64,000 bases of DNA from Rhodococcus jostii RHA1 (lineage in GTDB: Bacteria > Actinomycetota > Actinomycetes > Mycobacteriales > Mycobacteriaceae), in NCBI RefSeq assembly GCF_000014565.1, contig NC_008268.1:5894501-5958500 (forward strand), in the 5' to 3' direction. The notes under the pieces were generated by a model that was given only the letters and a program-made list of their open reading frames with translations, ran no database searches and was not told the origin of the DNA. A program made the position numbers and the translations under genes. Shown here in pieces: positions 1 to 8,079 of the stretch. Each line of letters starts with the position of its first letter. The stretch's first letter is position 1.

Positions 1-963
1 GGTGATGGCGACCGGCGCTGCGCCGGGAACCCGGACGCCGTTGTTCTCGAACCGGTGTGCGGCGTTGTCGTCGGCCCGGATGATCGAGTAGTCGTGGATG
101 TCCAGGCTCGTTTTGGCGAAGGTGCCGATCCGCGGACCGGTGCCACCCGGGACCAGCGAGAACGCCTCCGATGCCTCCGAGGTGCCGGCAGCGTCCCGGT
201 TGGGGTCGCAGTGTCCGGCCGTGATGTTCACCGGGCCGCCCGAGCTGTCGGTGCCGTTGAAACCGAGCGAGCAGCGCAGCCCCACTCCGCCGCCGAGCGA
301 GCCGTACGCGTCGCCGCCCAGCAGGGCGTCGGCGGGGAGCGGTTCGGCGATGGGGGTGAGGTCGGTGGACGGCAGCGGAGCGGCCGTGGCCGGCGACTGC
401 ACGACGCGTGCGCCCTTCAGGAAGTCCGGAAGCTGCAACCCGCCCACGTTGTCCGCACGGAGCACGAGATCGTTGTTCACGATGTCGATGGCCACACCGC
501 GAACGAGATCCGCGACGGCGGGCGGCTGGGTGTCCAGCCAACTGTCGAGCGACTTCACCTGAGCCTGCAGGCTGCTCTCGCTCTGTGCCACATCCTTCAC
601 CTGGAACCCGGCCTTCTCGGCCGCGGCGACCGCGGCGTCCTTGTCGGCACCGTCGGCGAGCCCGACGATCGGGGTGCCGGCGTTGTCGAGCCAGGTTCCG
701 GCGAACGCATCCGGGAACTGGATGCGGGCGATCTTCGCGAACTCGGCCAGCTTCTGGCCCAGCTCGGAGTGCTCCAGGTACTGGTCCGGGCTCAGCGACA
801 GATCACGCTGGATAGCGTCGATCAGTTCCGCGGGAAGCTTGGCGGCCTGGCCGGACACTCCGGGCTCGACCGGATCGGCCTGAGCGGAGGCGGCGACCGG
901 ACCGAGGAGCAGCAGCGCGGCGGAGCCGAACACGGCGGCACGACGTGCGATGGAGCTTCGCAT
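1..963 (-). CDS. Secreted chymotrypsin-fold (S1) serine protease, C-terminus cut by window edge
   Basis: The frame is open from an ATG at 963 to the window edge, giving 321 residues without a stop. The N-terminus is a Sec signal peptide (MRSSIARRAAVFG, a Leu-rich core, then ASAQADP). A prodomain-like stretch follows (PAELIDAIQRDLSLSPDQYLE), then the catalytic His in NITAGHCDP and the catalytic Asp in DIHDYSIIR. The catalytic Ser would lie outside the window. It is a tandem paralogue of the protease at 1203-2522, sharing the prodomain and His/Asp contexts. The likely RBS is AGAAAGG just before the ATG. It probably acts outside the cell or in the envelope; the substrate is unknown. The 240 bp upstream hold the neighbour's terminator and this gene's own promoter region. 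Confidence 0.85.
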   Translation of the reverse strand, partial: MRSSIARRAAVFGSAALLLLGPVAASAQADPVEPGVSGQAAKLPAELIDAIQRDLSLSPDQYLEHSELGQKLAEFAKIARIQFPDAFAGTWLDNAGTPIVGLADGADKDAAVAAAEKAGFQVKDVAQSESSLQAQVKSLDSWLDTQPPAVADLVRGVAIDIVNNDLVLRADNVGGLQLPDFLKGARVVQSPATAAPLPSTDLTPIAEPLPADALLGGDAYGSLGGGVGLRCSLGFNGTDSSGGPVNITAGHCDPNRDAAGTSEASEAFSLVPGGTGPRIGTFAKTSLDIHDYSIIRADDNAAHRFENNGVRVPGAAPVAIT

Positions 964-1145
964 GGGGGCCTTTCTGATGTTTGTTTGTTCGCAGTTGCCT
1001 CGCGGGCGCATACGAATACGACCCCCCGACAGGTAAGGCCGTACACAGTCGGAGTCGACTATATGGGTTCGCCCCGTCTATTCCCACCTGTAACACTCTC
1101 GGTGGACGACGCAGCAGGACAAAGCGGACACGGGGCCGGAATACA

Positions 1146-1186
1146 CCTGTGCCCGGTGTCCGAGCGGAGCGGACACCGGGCACAGG
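1146..1186 (-). terminator. 16-bp perfect hairpin after protease gene
   Basis: The arms CCTGTGCCCGGTGTCC (1146-1161) and its exact reverse complement (1171-1186) flank a 9-nt loop. It lies 17 bp beyond the stop of the protease gene at 1203-2522, where that gene's transcript would end. There is no long T tract, as is common in actinobacteria. Confidence 0.75.
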
Positions 1187-1202
1187 GTGGGGCGGTGGGG
1201 AA

Positions 1203-2522
1203 CTAGTCGGAGATGGTGCGCACGCGCATCCCGGATCCGAGCGTGTCCACGATGTCCGCGACGGGGATGCCCAGGCTGGCGGTGCCACCCTCCGGTGCCA
1301 GCACCAGGTTCGCCTCCGTGCAGTTGGGGGCGCCACTGGCGTTGGAACCACTGGTGATGCCCAGCGCGAGGGTTCCGGTGACGATGGCGCCGCCGCTGTC
1401 ACCCGCGAGGGTGCAGGCCGTGCCGGCGAAACCGTTGACCACGCGGCTCGAACCGTCGGCGACGAACAGCTGCGTCTCGACGCGATCGGCTGCCACGACA
1501 CCACACGTGAACGACGACGTCTGGCCCGACTTGCAGATCGGGGCGCCGACGACGGGCCGGGCGGTGCCGGTGATCTCCAGCGTGGTGCCGTTCGCGCCGC
1601 GAACCGCGGGACGGTCCAGACCGGCCTTGACGCCGGCCTCGTTGAGCTTGATCACCGAGTAGTCCAGCTTGTCGGCCGGGTTGCCGACCGACGACTTCGA
1701 GAACGCGCCGATCTGCTGGCTGTCGTCCACGTTCTGGTGATTGGGAAGGAACACCGGCGACGGCTGACCCTCGGCGGGGTTGCAGTGTCCGGCGCTGATG
1801 TTCACGGCCTGGCCGCTGTCGTCCACGGCGTTGAAACCGAGCGAGCAGACGGAGATCTCCGAGATCGGCGTCTTCGGCAGCTCACCCGCGGTGGTGATGT
1901 AGGTGTCACCCGCGAGGGGACCTCGCTCCACCGGACCGCCGCCGCCGGGGCTCAGCATCACCTTGACGTTCGCGAGCAGCGTCGGCAGGTTCAGCGCCTG
2001 GCCGATGGGGCTGTTGACGACATCGATGACGACGCGGTTCTCGAGGACGTCGATCGACGCGGAGTTGACCTGGGAAGCCACGTCCTTCGGCAGTCCCGCG
2101 ATCCAGCCGTTCACGTCGGAGAGGGTCTTCTCCAGGCCGTTCGCGGACACGGGCGCAATGCGGGTGTCGTACCCGGCCTTGGCTGCGGCGTCGGCTGCCT
2201 CGTTCGTGGTGACCGCGACGACGGGCTGGCCGTCGAGGCCGATCCAGGCCCCGGCGAAGTCGTCGGGATGCTGCTCCCGGAAGTCCTCGGCGTAACTACC
2301 CAGCTCCTGTGCCTTCGCGGCGCGGTCGAGGTACTCCTGCGGGCTGATCTTCAGGTCGCGGGTGATGGCCTCGACGAGTTCGGCCGGCAACTTGTCGGCG
2401 CTCAGCTGAGTGGTGTCGGGCTGCGTAACAGGGTCGGCCTGGGCGGCAGTGGAAAACGGGAAGAGAAGAAGCATTGCCGAGGCGCCTACAACAGCGGCGC
2501 GGTGCGCCAGCACGTTACGCAT
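1203..2522 (-). CDS. Secreted chymotrypsin-fold (S1) serine protease with N-terminal prodomain
   Basis: A 439-residue protein with signal peptide (MRNVLAHRAAVVG, hydrophobic core, STAAQADP) and a prodomain of roughly residues 40-200 containing PAELVEAITRDLKISPQEYL, reminiscent of alpha-lytic-protease-type foldases. The protease domain has a full triad: His246 in NISAGHCNP, Asp287 in KLDYSVIKL and Ser376 in LAGDSGGAIV. Paired Cys residues (C226/C247, C330/C340, C370) suggest disulphides, fitting export. It should be an exported, self-maturing serine protease; the substrate cannot be read from sequence. It is a tandem duplicate of the gene at 1-963, and each copy has its own promoter gap, so they need not be one operon. 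Confidence 0.9.
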   Translation of the reverse strand: MRNVLAHRAAVVGASAMLLLFPFSTAAQADPVTQPDTTQLSADKLPAELVEAITRDLKISPQEYLDRAAKAQELGSYAEDFREQHPDDFAGAWIGLDGQPVVAVTTNEAADAAAKAGYDTRIAPVSANGLEKTLSDVNGWIAGLPKDVASQVNSASIDVLENRVVIDVVNSPIGQALNLPTLLANVKVMLSPGGGGPVERGPLAGDTYITTAGELPKTPISEISVCSLGFNAVDDSGQAVNISAGHCNPAEGQPSPVFLPNHQNVDDSQQIGAFSKSSVGNPADKLDYSVIKLNEAGVKAGLDRPAVRGANGTTLEITGTARPVVGAPICKSGQTSSFTCGVVAADRVETQLFVADGSSRVVNGFAGTACTLAGDSGGAIVTGTLALGITSGSNASGAPNCTEANLVLAPEGGTASLGIPVADIVDTLGSGMRVRTISD

Positions 2523-2634
2523 GAAATCCCTTCTGCACGGAATCCGTTCACTGAGGATTCCTTCTGGGGTGGGTATCAGCGCCCCACCTTAAGCTACGGA
2601 CGAGTCAGACGGTCGGGGAGGTGTGATCAGAGCC

Positions 2635-3795
2635 TCACTCACCTGGGCTTTTGAGAGCCGGCAACGCGGGTGTGGTCGTGGTGGTGGTCGCGGCCGCGGG
2701 TTCCTTCATCGTCGTCGTGGTTGTTGTTGTCGTGGTGGTCGTCTCCGGCGGCGTCGTGGTCGTCGCGGCAGTCGTCGTCGTGGTGGTCTGCGTGACCGTG
2801 GTGATCGAGGGAAGGGTGATCACCGGCGTCGTCGTCGGGGGCGGAGGCGGCGGCACGAACACGGATGTCGTCTCCACCGGTGCAGGCGGGGGAGCCACCG
2901 GGATGGGGGCCTGAACCTCCGTCGTGACGGCCACCTCCTGCGTGCTCGCCGTCGGCAAGACAACGGACGCGGCCGGCGTGGGTCGTGCGCTGGACGTCGT
3001 CACCGACGCGGTCTGGGCGTCCTGGATCGACGGGACCGGGGTGCTGCCGCCGCCGGTGAGTGCGAACGCGAGCGCCCCACCGGCCAGCGCCAGGACGGCC
3101 GCGGCGACACCGGCGATGATCAGCGGCCGACGGTCCGTGCGCTTGGCAGGTGGGGTCGATGTGCTCGCGGCACCGGCCGCCTCGGTCTCGGCGGGCTGAT
3201 ACGCGTCGGCGGCAGCGGCCGCGGCCGCGGGCACCGCCGTCACGGCGGAGTACGCGGTGGGCATGGGGGCCTCGACGATCGGAATCGACTCGGTGTCGGC
3301 GCTCGTGTCCTCGTCGGTCAGTGCCAGCCCGGCCGCCAGCAGTGCGGCGCCGTGGGCCGGGGACTCCGGCGAGGCGGCGAGCGCCACGGACTCCGGGATG
3401 AGTGTCGCGTCGCCCAGACCCATGTAGTCGAGGGATTCGCGCAGTTTCGTGATGATCTCCGGCGCCCAGTCCGACGGATGGGTCGCGGTGACCTTCACCG
3501 TCCCCGACAGTCCGTCCGCGGCCTCCCTGAAGAGGCAGAACATCGCCGTCGCGACGAGGTCCTCGGCGCGGGTCAGCGAGCCCGCGTACTCGATGCCCGC
3601 GGGCTCACCGACGCGGGCCAGGAAGTCGCGGACGGCACCGGTCGATTCCGTGCCGGGGTCGCCGAGCTGAACCGTGCCGTCCGGGGCCGTGAAGAGGACG
3701 GACGGGTGTTCGATCGTCCTCACGTCGGTTCCGGAGGCGGTCACCACCGCTGTGGAAACCGCATCGCCGACGGTGAGTCCGACTCCGGTGGTCAT
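2635..3795 (-). CDS. Shortened Hsp70/actin-fold-like membrane protein with Thr/Pro-rich tail
   Basis: A 386-residue paralogue of the Hsp70-like protein at 5901-7721. Residues 1-150 match its N-lobe (VGLTVGDAVSTAVV, then DLVATAMFCLFREAADG and ATLIPESVAL). It then jumps to the last ATPase helix (AHGAALLAAGLAL), so the phosphate-2 DLGG motif and the adenosine loop are missing and ATP hydrolysis is unlikely. A linker, one transmembrane segment (LIIAGVAAAVLALAGGALAF, about residue 230) and a long extracytoplasmic Pro/Thr/Val tail with poly-Thr runs follow. The tail may cross or attach to the cell wall. It is the last gene of the minus-strand cluster containing the LuxR and Hsp70-like genes, but a strong hairpin separates it from them. 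Confidence 0.75.
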   Translation of the reverse strand: MTTGVGLTVGDAVSTAVVTASGTDVRTIEHPSVLFTAPDGTVQLGDPGTESTGAVRDFLARVGEPAGIEYAGSLTRAEDLVATAMFCLFREAADGLSGTVKVTATHPSDWAPEIITKLRESLDYMGLGDATLIPESVALAASPESPAHGAALLAAGLALTDEDTSADTESIPIVEAPMPTAYSAVTAVPAAAAAAADAYQPAETEAAGAASTSTPPAKRTDRRPLIIAGVAAAVLALAGGALAFALTGGGSTPVPSIQDAQTASVTTSSARPTPAASVVLPTASTQEVAVTTEVQAPIPVAPPPAPVETTSVFVPPPPPPTTTPVITLPSITTVTQTTTTTTAATTTTPPETTTTTTTTTTTMKEPAAATTTTTTPALPALKSPGE

Positions 3796-3903
3796 GAAAG
3801 ATCCTTACTGGCACAGTTCGAGGGGTGCCTCATCGCACCATGTGCACAGTGTGTCGCCTGCCGCAGTCGAATGGTTACACGGGGCGCTGCTGCGCCTTCG
3901 GCG

Positions 3904-3949
3904 CCCGTGAGTACTTATTAACCACCCGCGGTTAATAAGTACTCACGGG
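3904..3949 (-). terminator. 20-bp perfect palindromic terminator abutting the luxR stop codon
   Basis: CCCGTGAGTACTTATTAACC (3904-3923) is perfectly repeated in inverse at 3930-3949 with a 6-nt loop. It begins at the base next to the stop codon of the regulator gene (3950-3952). The stem is symmetrical, so it could work in both directions. Its AT-rich centre is unlike the surrounding DNA. Confidence 0.8.
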
Positions 3950-5893
3950 TCAGGAGTCGGCGGAATACCCGTGGCCCATCGCACGCAGCATCGACAGCAG
4001 CTCGGACCGCGACCCGGCGCCCAGCCGCCGCCGGATCCGCGCGACGTGGTGCTCGATGGTCTTCGCGGAGATGTAGAGGCGTGACCCGATCTCCCGGTAC
4101 GTCAGCCCCTGGACGAGTAGTTCGGCCACCTCGGCCTCGCGGTCGGTGAGCGATCCCGGTGTGCTCGGACTCGACACGACCGCGGAGTCGGCACCGTTGC
4201 CCGCGGACGTCGGCTGCCGCAGGGCCCTCGCGACCTGCAGGAGAGCGGTCGCGACCCTCGTGTCGGACGCACGCAGCGCGGCTTCACCCGCGAGGCGCGC
4301 ACCGTCCCACGGCAGGCCGATCCGGTCGAGGGTGCGGGCCGCGTCTTCGACGGATGCGGCGTCGATGTCGCCCTGCAGCACGCGCAGCCAGGCGCGACCG
4401 GCGGTGGCGAGCCCGGACGCGTACGTGCTGACCTTGGCGGCCTCGCCGAGTGCGCGGGCGTGGGGCATCAGGTCTGCGGGGCATTCGGCGAGGATCGAGG
4501 CCTGCACGCCGTACCAGTGCAGCGCCGATCCCCACATCGCCGGCTCGCCGAGCGTCCGCAGCAACGACTGCGCGTCCTCGACGAGGTGGGTGATCCGGGC
4601 GGGTTCGCCGACCCGGATCGACGTCAGCCACAGTTCGCCGAGCGGCAGCAAACTCAGCAGGTCCACCGAGTATTCGGCGAGCACGCCTTGCGCGCCCGCC
4701 CAGGCCTGAAGCAGTGCCGCGTTGTCGCCGGTGCGCCGGGCCAGCCCGACCCGCAGGCCGTGGACGAACAGCAGATCGCGTTGCCGCATCGACGCGGCGT
4801 CGAGGCCGTCGAGCCGTGACTGCGCCGCGGCGAGGTCGCCGCGGACCATGGACGTCCAGGCGGTGAGCAGCTGATGCCGGTTCGCGGTGACACTGCCGGG
4901 CCGTTCGGTTTCCCGTGCCCGGGCGAGGACCGCGTCCGCGTGCGCGAGTTCGCCGCAGTGGAGCGCGGCGAGGGCGGTGATCGCGGCGGGGGAGTCGGGC
5001 AGTACCCGTGGCCGGGACGCGCGACCGGGCAGCGACAGTGCACGCGTCAGTGAGTTCAGTGCGGCGTTGGCGGACGCGGTCGCCGACTGGACGAGTCCGG
5101 TCGCGACGAGTGCGGCGCCGGCGGTGGCGGCCGTGGGGGGTGCGCCCGCGCTGGTGGCGAGGACGGCTTCGGCGTCGTCGAGTCGCCCCGCGACCACCAG
5201 GACGGAGGCGGCGAGGGAGGCGTCGGCGCCCGCCCGGTCGGCGCCGAGCCAGGCGTACAGTTCGGCGCTGCGATCGATCATGCCGCAGAACGCGGCGCCG
5301 GCGGCCGAAATCCTGACCGCCGCAGCGAGTTCCGCATCGCCGACGGTGCCGGACCGTTCGAGGACCGAATCGGCCAGGCCGACCGCGGTGTCGAGGTCGC
5401 CGTTCAGGGCGCAGGCCTCGGCGTATGCGACGACGGCACTGTCTCCGAGCCTGCCGACCCGGCCGGCTTCGGCGTACAGGGCGACCGCGGTGGCCGGTTC
5501 GGCGAGTTCTGCCTGGGCACAGAGAAATTGGCTCAGATCGTCGCTCGGTGTGCCGGTCGCGGCGACCGCGCGGGCGACGGGAAGCGTGAGCGTTCCGCCG
5601 TCGACGTGGTGGGTGAGCAGGCGGCGGGCAAGCGTGGTCAGCCGGTTTTCGCCGAGCGTTTCCGTGAGATGCGTGTGGTCCGCCAGAACCAGCGTGTCCC
5701 GTTCGTCGACCCAGCCGTCCGCGCGGAGCGCGTCGACAGCGGCGCGGGCACGGTCGGGTTCGATGTCGAGTACTCGGGCGACCACGGTCTCGTCGAGGTC
5801 GCTGCCGAGCAGAACCAGTGCGAGAGCAGACAGTTGCGGGCCGTCGAGCTCCGCGAGTTCCGTGGGAGGAAGCGGTGAGGGCAGCGTGGACAC
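3950..5893 (-). CDS. LuxR/MalT-type transcriptional regulator without P-loop domain (IniR-like candidate)
   Basis: The GTG at 5893 gives 647 residues. The same frame stays open to 6742, but that part is Arg/Pro junk overlapping the Hsp70-like gene, so I reject it. The start lies 7 nt after the upstream stop, which implies translational coupling. The C-terminal 65 residues are a LuxR HTH (LTDREAEVAELLVQGLTYRE, then SAKTIEHHVARIRRRLG). The rest is alpha-helical and Ala/Leu-rich, like the winged-helix and TPR-like parts of MalT/LAL regulators. No Walker A motif is present, whereas LAL proteins normally begin with a NOD ATPase. A MalT-type regulator (IniR, Rv0339c) lies next to iniBAC in M. tuberculosis, so by position and type this is a plausible counterpart acting on iniBAC. 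Target and ligand are inferred. Confidence 0.8.
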   Translation of the reverse strand: MSTLPSPLPPTELAELDGPQLSALALVLLGSDLDETVVARVLDIEPDRARAAVDALRADGWVDERDTLVLADHTHLTETLGENRLTTLARRLLTHHVDGGTLTLPVARAVAATGTPSDDLSQFLCAQAELAEPATAVALYAEAGRVGRLGDSAVVAYAEACALNGDLDTAVGLADSVLERSGTVGDAELAAAVRISAAGAAFCGMIDRSAELYAWLGADRAGADASLAASVLVVAGRLDDAEAVLATSAGAPPTAATAGAALVATGLVQSATASANAALNSLTRALSLPGRASRPRVLPDSPAAITALAALHCGELAHADAVLARARETERPGSVTANRHQLLTAWTSMVRGDLAAAQSRLDGLDAASMRQRDLLFVHGLRVGLARRTGDNAALLQAWAGAQGVLAEYSVDLLSLLPLGELWLTSIRVGEPARITHLVEDAQSLLRTLGEPAMWGSALHWYGVQASILAECPADLMPHARALGEAAKVSTYASGLATAGRAWLRVLQGDIDAASVEDAARTLDRIGLPWDGARLAGEAALRASDTRVATALLQVARALRQPTSAGNGADSAVVSSPSTPGSLTDREAEVAELLVQGLTYREIGSRLYISAKTIEHHVARIRRRLGAGSRSELLSMLRAMGHGYSADS

Positions 5894-5900
5894 CGGCGCC

Positions 5901-7721
5901 CTATCCGCCGTTGCCGAGGACGCCGGGCACCAGGCCGGTGACTCCGCCGACGACGCCGCCGACCGTGTCGCCCACTCCGTTGACGGTGTCACCCACCGCG
6001 CCGGCACCGCCGACGATGGTGTTGGCGATCGCGGCGCCGCCGTCGGTCTGGGGAACGCTCGGGGCCGGAGCGGGGGCCGGTGCGGGCGCGGGGGCCGGGG
6101 CTGGTGCGGGTACTTCGGCCGCGGGAGCCGGTGCGGTGCCGGGCGCTGCAGCGACCGGTGCGGCCCCGGCCGGTGCCGCGGTACCGGGTGGGACGGTGCC
6201 GGGTGCGGCGACCGGGGTCGCCACGCCGGCCGCGGTACCGGGTGCCCCGGTCGCGGCGGCGACGCCCGCCGCCTCGGTGCCGGGAGCGGCGGCGCCCGTC
6301 GCGGCGGCCTCGGCCGGAACACCGGACGTGGAGGCCGCGCCCGCCGACGTGCCCGACGACTGCGAGGTGGTGGAACCCGAGTTGGACGACGACGGTGCGA
6401 CGTCGAGGGCGGTGCCGAGCGACAGCCCACCCGCGGCGAGCAGGGCGATGGCTGCGGCGGAAGCGGTGATGATCCCGGCCTTCTTCTTCCGCGACATCCC
6501 GGTGGCGGCGGGCTCGCCGAGGGTCGGTGCGGGGGTGCGGGCGGCGAAGACGACGGTCTCGGCGTCCGACTCGGTGACCGGGGCGGCAGGCGCTGCGGCG
6601 GCTGGTGTCGCGGTGGGCACGACGACCGGCATCCGCGCGACGGTCGGGGCGGCGGCGCGTCCCGCATTGTCGTCGGCGGCGAGCAGGGCGGCGCCCAGGG
6701 CCGCGGTGTGGCCCGGACGTTCGGCGGCGACGACGGGAACACGCAGTTCCGCCGACAGGAGTTCGGCGACCAGCGGGATCGCGGCGCTTCCGCCGGTGAG
6801 CACCACCTGGGTGACGTCGCTGGATTCGAGGCCGGCGGCGTGGATGCTCTCGCGCACCAGCGTCACCGATTCCTGCAGGGACGCGCGGATGAGGTCTTCG
6901 AGTTCCGAGCGCACGAGCCGCACGTCGGTGGAGATGCCGGGCAGCTCGATGCCGATGGTGGCTTCGGTGTCGGAGGACAGCGCCTCCTTCGCCGCGGTGC
7001 AGCGGGTCCGCAACCGGGTGAGGGCGGCGACCGTGTCGGGTGCGAACGGGTCGATGTCGCCGAACTCCTCGGCGACGTTGCCGAGGACGTACTGCATGGT
7101 GGCGTGGTCGAAGTGGGCGCCACCGAAGTCCTCGGACCGCACCGGCTTGCCGAGGACGCCGGTCTCCGTGCCGTGTGCGTCCGAACGGAAGAGGGTGATG
7201 TCGAGTGAGGTGCCGCCGAGGTCGTAGATGACGGTCAACGCGTCGCCGAGGGTGCCGCGGGTCCGTTCGAGCCACGTCATCACCGCCTGCGCCTCCGACA
7301 CCAGGGTCGCGTCCGTGACGCCGGCCTGCTCGAGCGCGTCGGCGAGGACACCGACGGTGTACGGCGGCCAGACGGTCGGGTGGGCGACGACGGTGGTCGG
7401 GAGGCCGTGGCGGCCCGACGCGGCCTCGTGCACGATGCAGCTCACGGCGGTGGCCACCAGGTCTTCACCGGAGTAGGTCGAGCCGTCGTCGGTGAGGATC
7501 CCGACCGGGTCGCCCACGCGGTTCGCGAAGTCGGACACCGTCACCGCGTCCGGTTCGCTCGTGTCGTCGCCGAGGACGGGAGCGCGGTCGGGGGAGAGGT
7601 GGAGAACACTTGCGCGGGACAGGACGGTGAGGTCGGCGGCATCCGTCACGCTCGCCCCGTCCGTGTCGACGGCGGCCACCGTATTGACCGATCCGACACC
7701 GATGCCGAGCGCTGCAGCCAT
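5901..7721 (-). CDS. Membrane-anchored Hsp70-like ATPase with Pro/Ala-rich tail
   Basis: A 606-residue protein. Residues 1-350 form an actin/Hsp70 nucleotide-binding fold: N-lobe (LGIGVGSVNTVAAV), the phosphate-2 motif IYDLGGTSLDITLF, and the adenosine motif VVLTGGSAAIPLV followed by HTAALGAALLAA. The Hsp70 substrate-binding domain is absent. In its place are a linker, a basic patch (SRKKKAG), a transmembrane helix (about residues 420-440) and a roughly 165-residue extracytoplasmic Ala/Pro/Gly tail with an AP dipeptide run, ending in a GVGDTVGGVVGGV-like segment. This predicts a cytoplasmic ATPase tethered to an envelope-probing tail. It is divergent from iniB across about 360 bp and coupled to the luxR-type gene downstream. 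A signalling role is inference. Confidence 0.85.
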   Translation of the reverse strand: MAAALGIGVGSVNTVAAVDTDGASVTDAADLTVLSRASVLHLSPDRAPVLGDDTSEPDAVTVSDFANRVGDPVGILTDDGSTYSGEDLVATAVSCIVHEAASGRHGLPTTVVAHPTVWPPYTVGVLADALEQAGVTDATLVSEAQAVMTWLERTRGTLGDALTVIYDLGGTSLDITLFRSDAHGTETGVLGKPVRSEDFGGAHFDHATMQYVLGNVAEEFGDIDPFAPDTVAALTRLRTRCTAAKEALSSDTEATIGIELPGISTDVRLVRSELEDLIRASLQESVTLVRESIHAAGLESSDVTQVVLTGGSAAIPLVAELLSAELRVPVVAAERPGHTAALGAALLAADDNAGRAAAPTVARMPVVVPTATPAAAAPAAPVTESDAETVVFAARTPAPTLGEPAATGMSRKKKAGIITASAAAIALLAAGGLSLGTALDVAPSSSNSGSTTSQSSGTSAGAASTSGVPAEAAATGAAAPGTEAAGVAAATGAPGTAAGVATPVAAPGTVPPGTAAPAGAAPVAAAPGTAPAPAAEVPAPAPAPAPAPAPAPAPSVPQTDGGAAIANTIVGGAGAVGDTVNGVGDTVGGVVGGVTGLVPGVLGNGG

Positions 7722-7883
7722 GTTCCACTCCTGTGGTCCGGGCGGGCGTCACGCCGCCTGCGTCAGGCGGACGGTGCCGCCGTCGTATGTGACGGCCGAA
7801 GCCGTCGTGGTCACTCGATTTGTCGCGTGGAGTGGCCGTTTCGTTACGCCGACGCCGCTGGTCTACGGCAGTTACGGGGCCGA

Positions 7884-7957
7884 TCCCCTAATGGCCCCCT
7901 ATCCCCTAACGGGGAGGCCCCGACCCCCGATGGGAGATCCCCGATGCCGGGGTCCCC
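7884..7957. promoter_or_regulatory. Cluster of four TCCCC/GGGGA boxes in the iniB/hsp70-like divergent promoter region
   Basis: The 358-bp divergent region (7722-8079) has no gene. It contains TCCCC cores at 7884, 7902, 7938 and 7953. The first two are direct repeats of TCCCCTAANGG spaced 18 bp apart. On the other strand they read TTAGGGGAT(A/C)GG, close to the GGGGATGAGG box bound by E. coli MalT. As a MalT/LuxR-type regulator gene is nearby, they are candidate operators for iniB and/or the hsp70-like genes. This is inference from motif resemblance. Confidence 0.5.
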
Positions 7958-8079
7958 GAGTAGGGGGCGCCGCCCCGTTGGGAAGGGGGCCGCCGATCCA
8001 TAACGTGTATTTCACTCGCCGTCACAGCAGTTGTGGTGGCCACCCGAACTCCCCGAACCTCGACTACAGGAGAGCTGCC

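Noticed and set aside
981..2654. 557-codon plus-strand frame over the second protease gene
   Set aside because: Antisense to a protease with a complete His-Asp-Ser triad and signal peptide; no motif of its own.
2690..2830. GTCGTC-rich run as a possible microsatellite or CRISPR-like repeat
   Set aside because: It encodes the poly-Thr/Pro tail of the minus-strand membrane protein; irregular units and no spacers.
5901..6742. N-terminal extension of the LuxR-type gene into the Hsp70-like gene
   Set aside because: The extension is Arg/Pro/Ser-rich and overlaps a strong coding frame; a GTG at 5893 just after the upstream stop fits a coupled start.
4887..7208. 773-codon plus-strand open frame across the luxR and hsp70-like genes
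   Set aside because: Low-complexity Arg/Gly/Ser antisense translation of two supported minus-strand genes.
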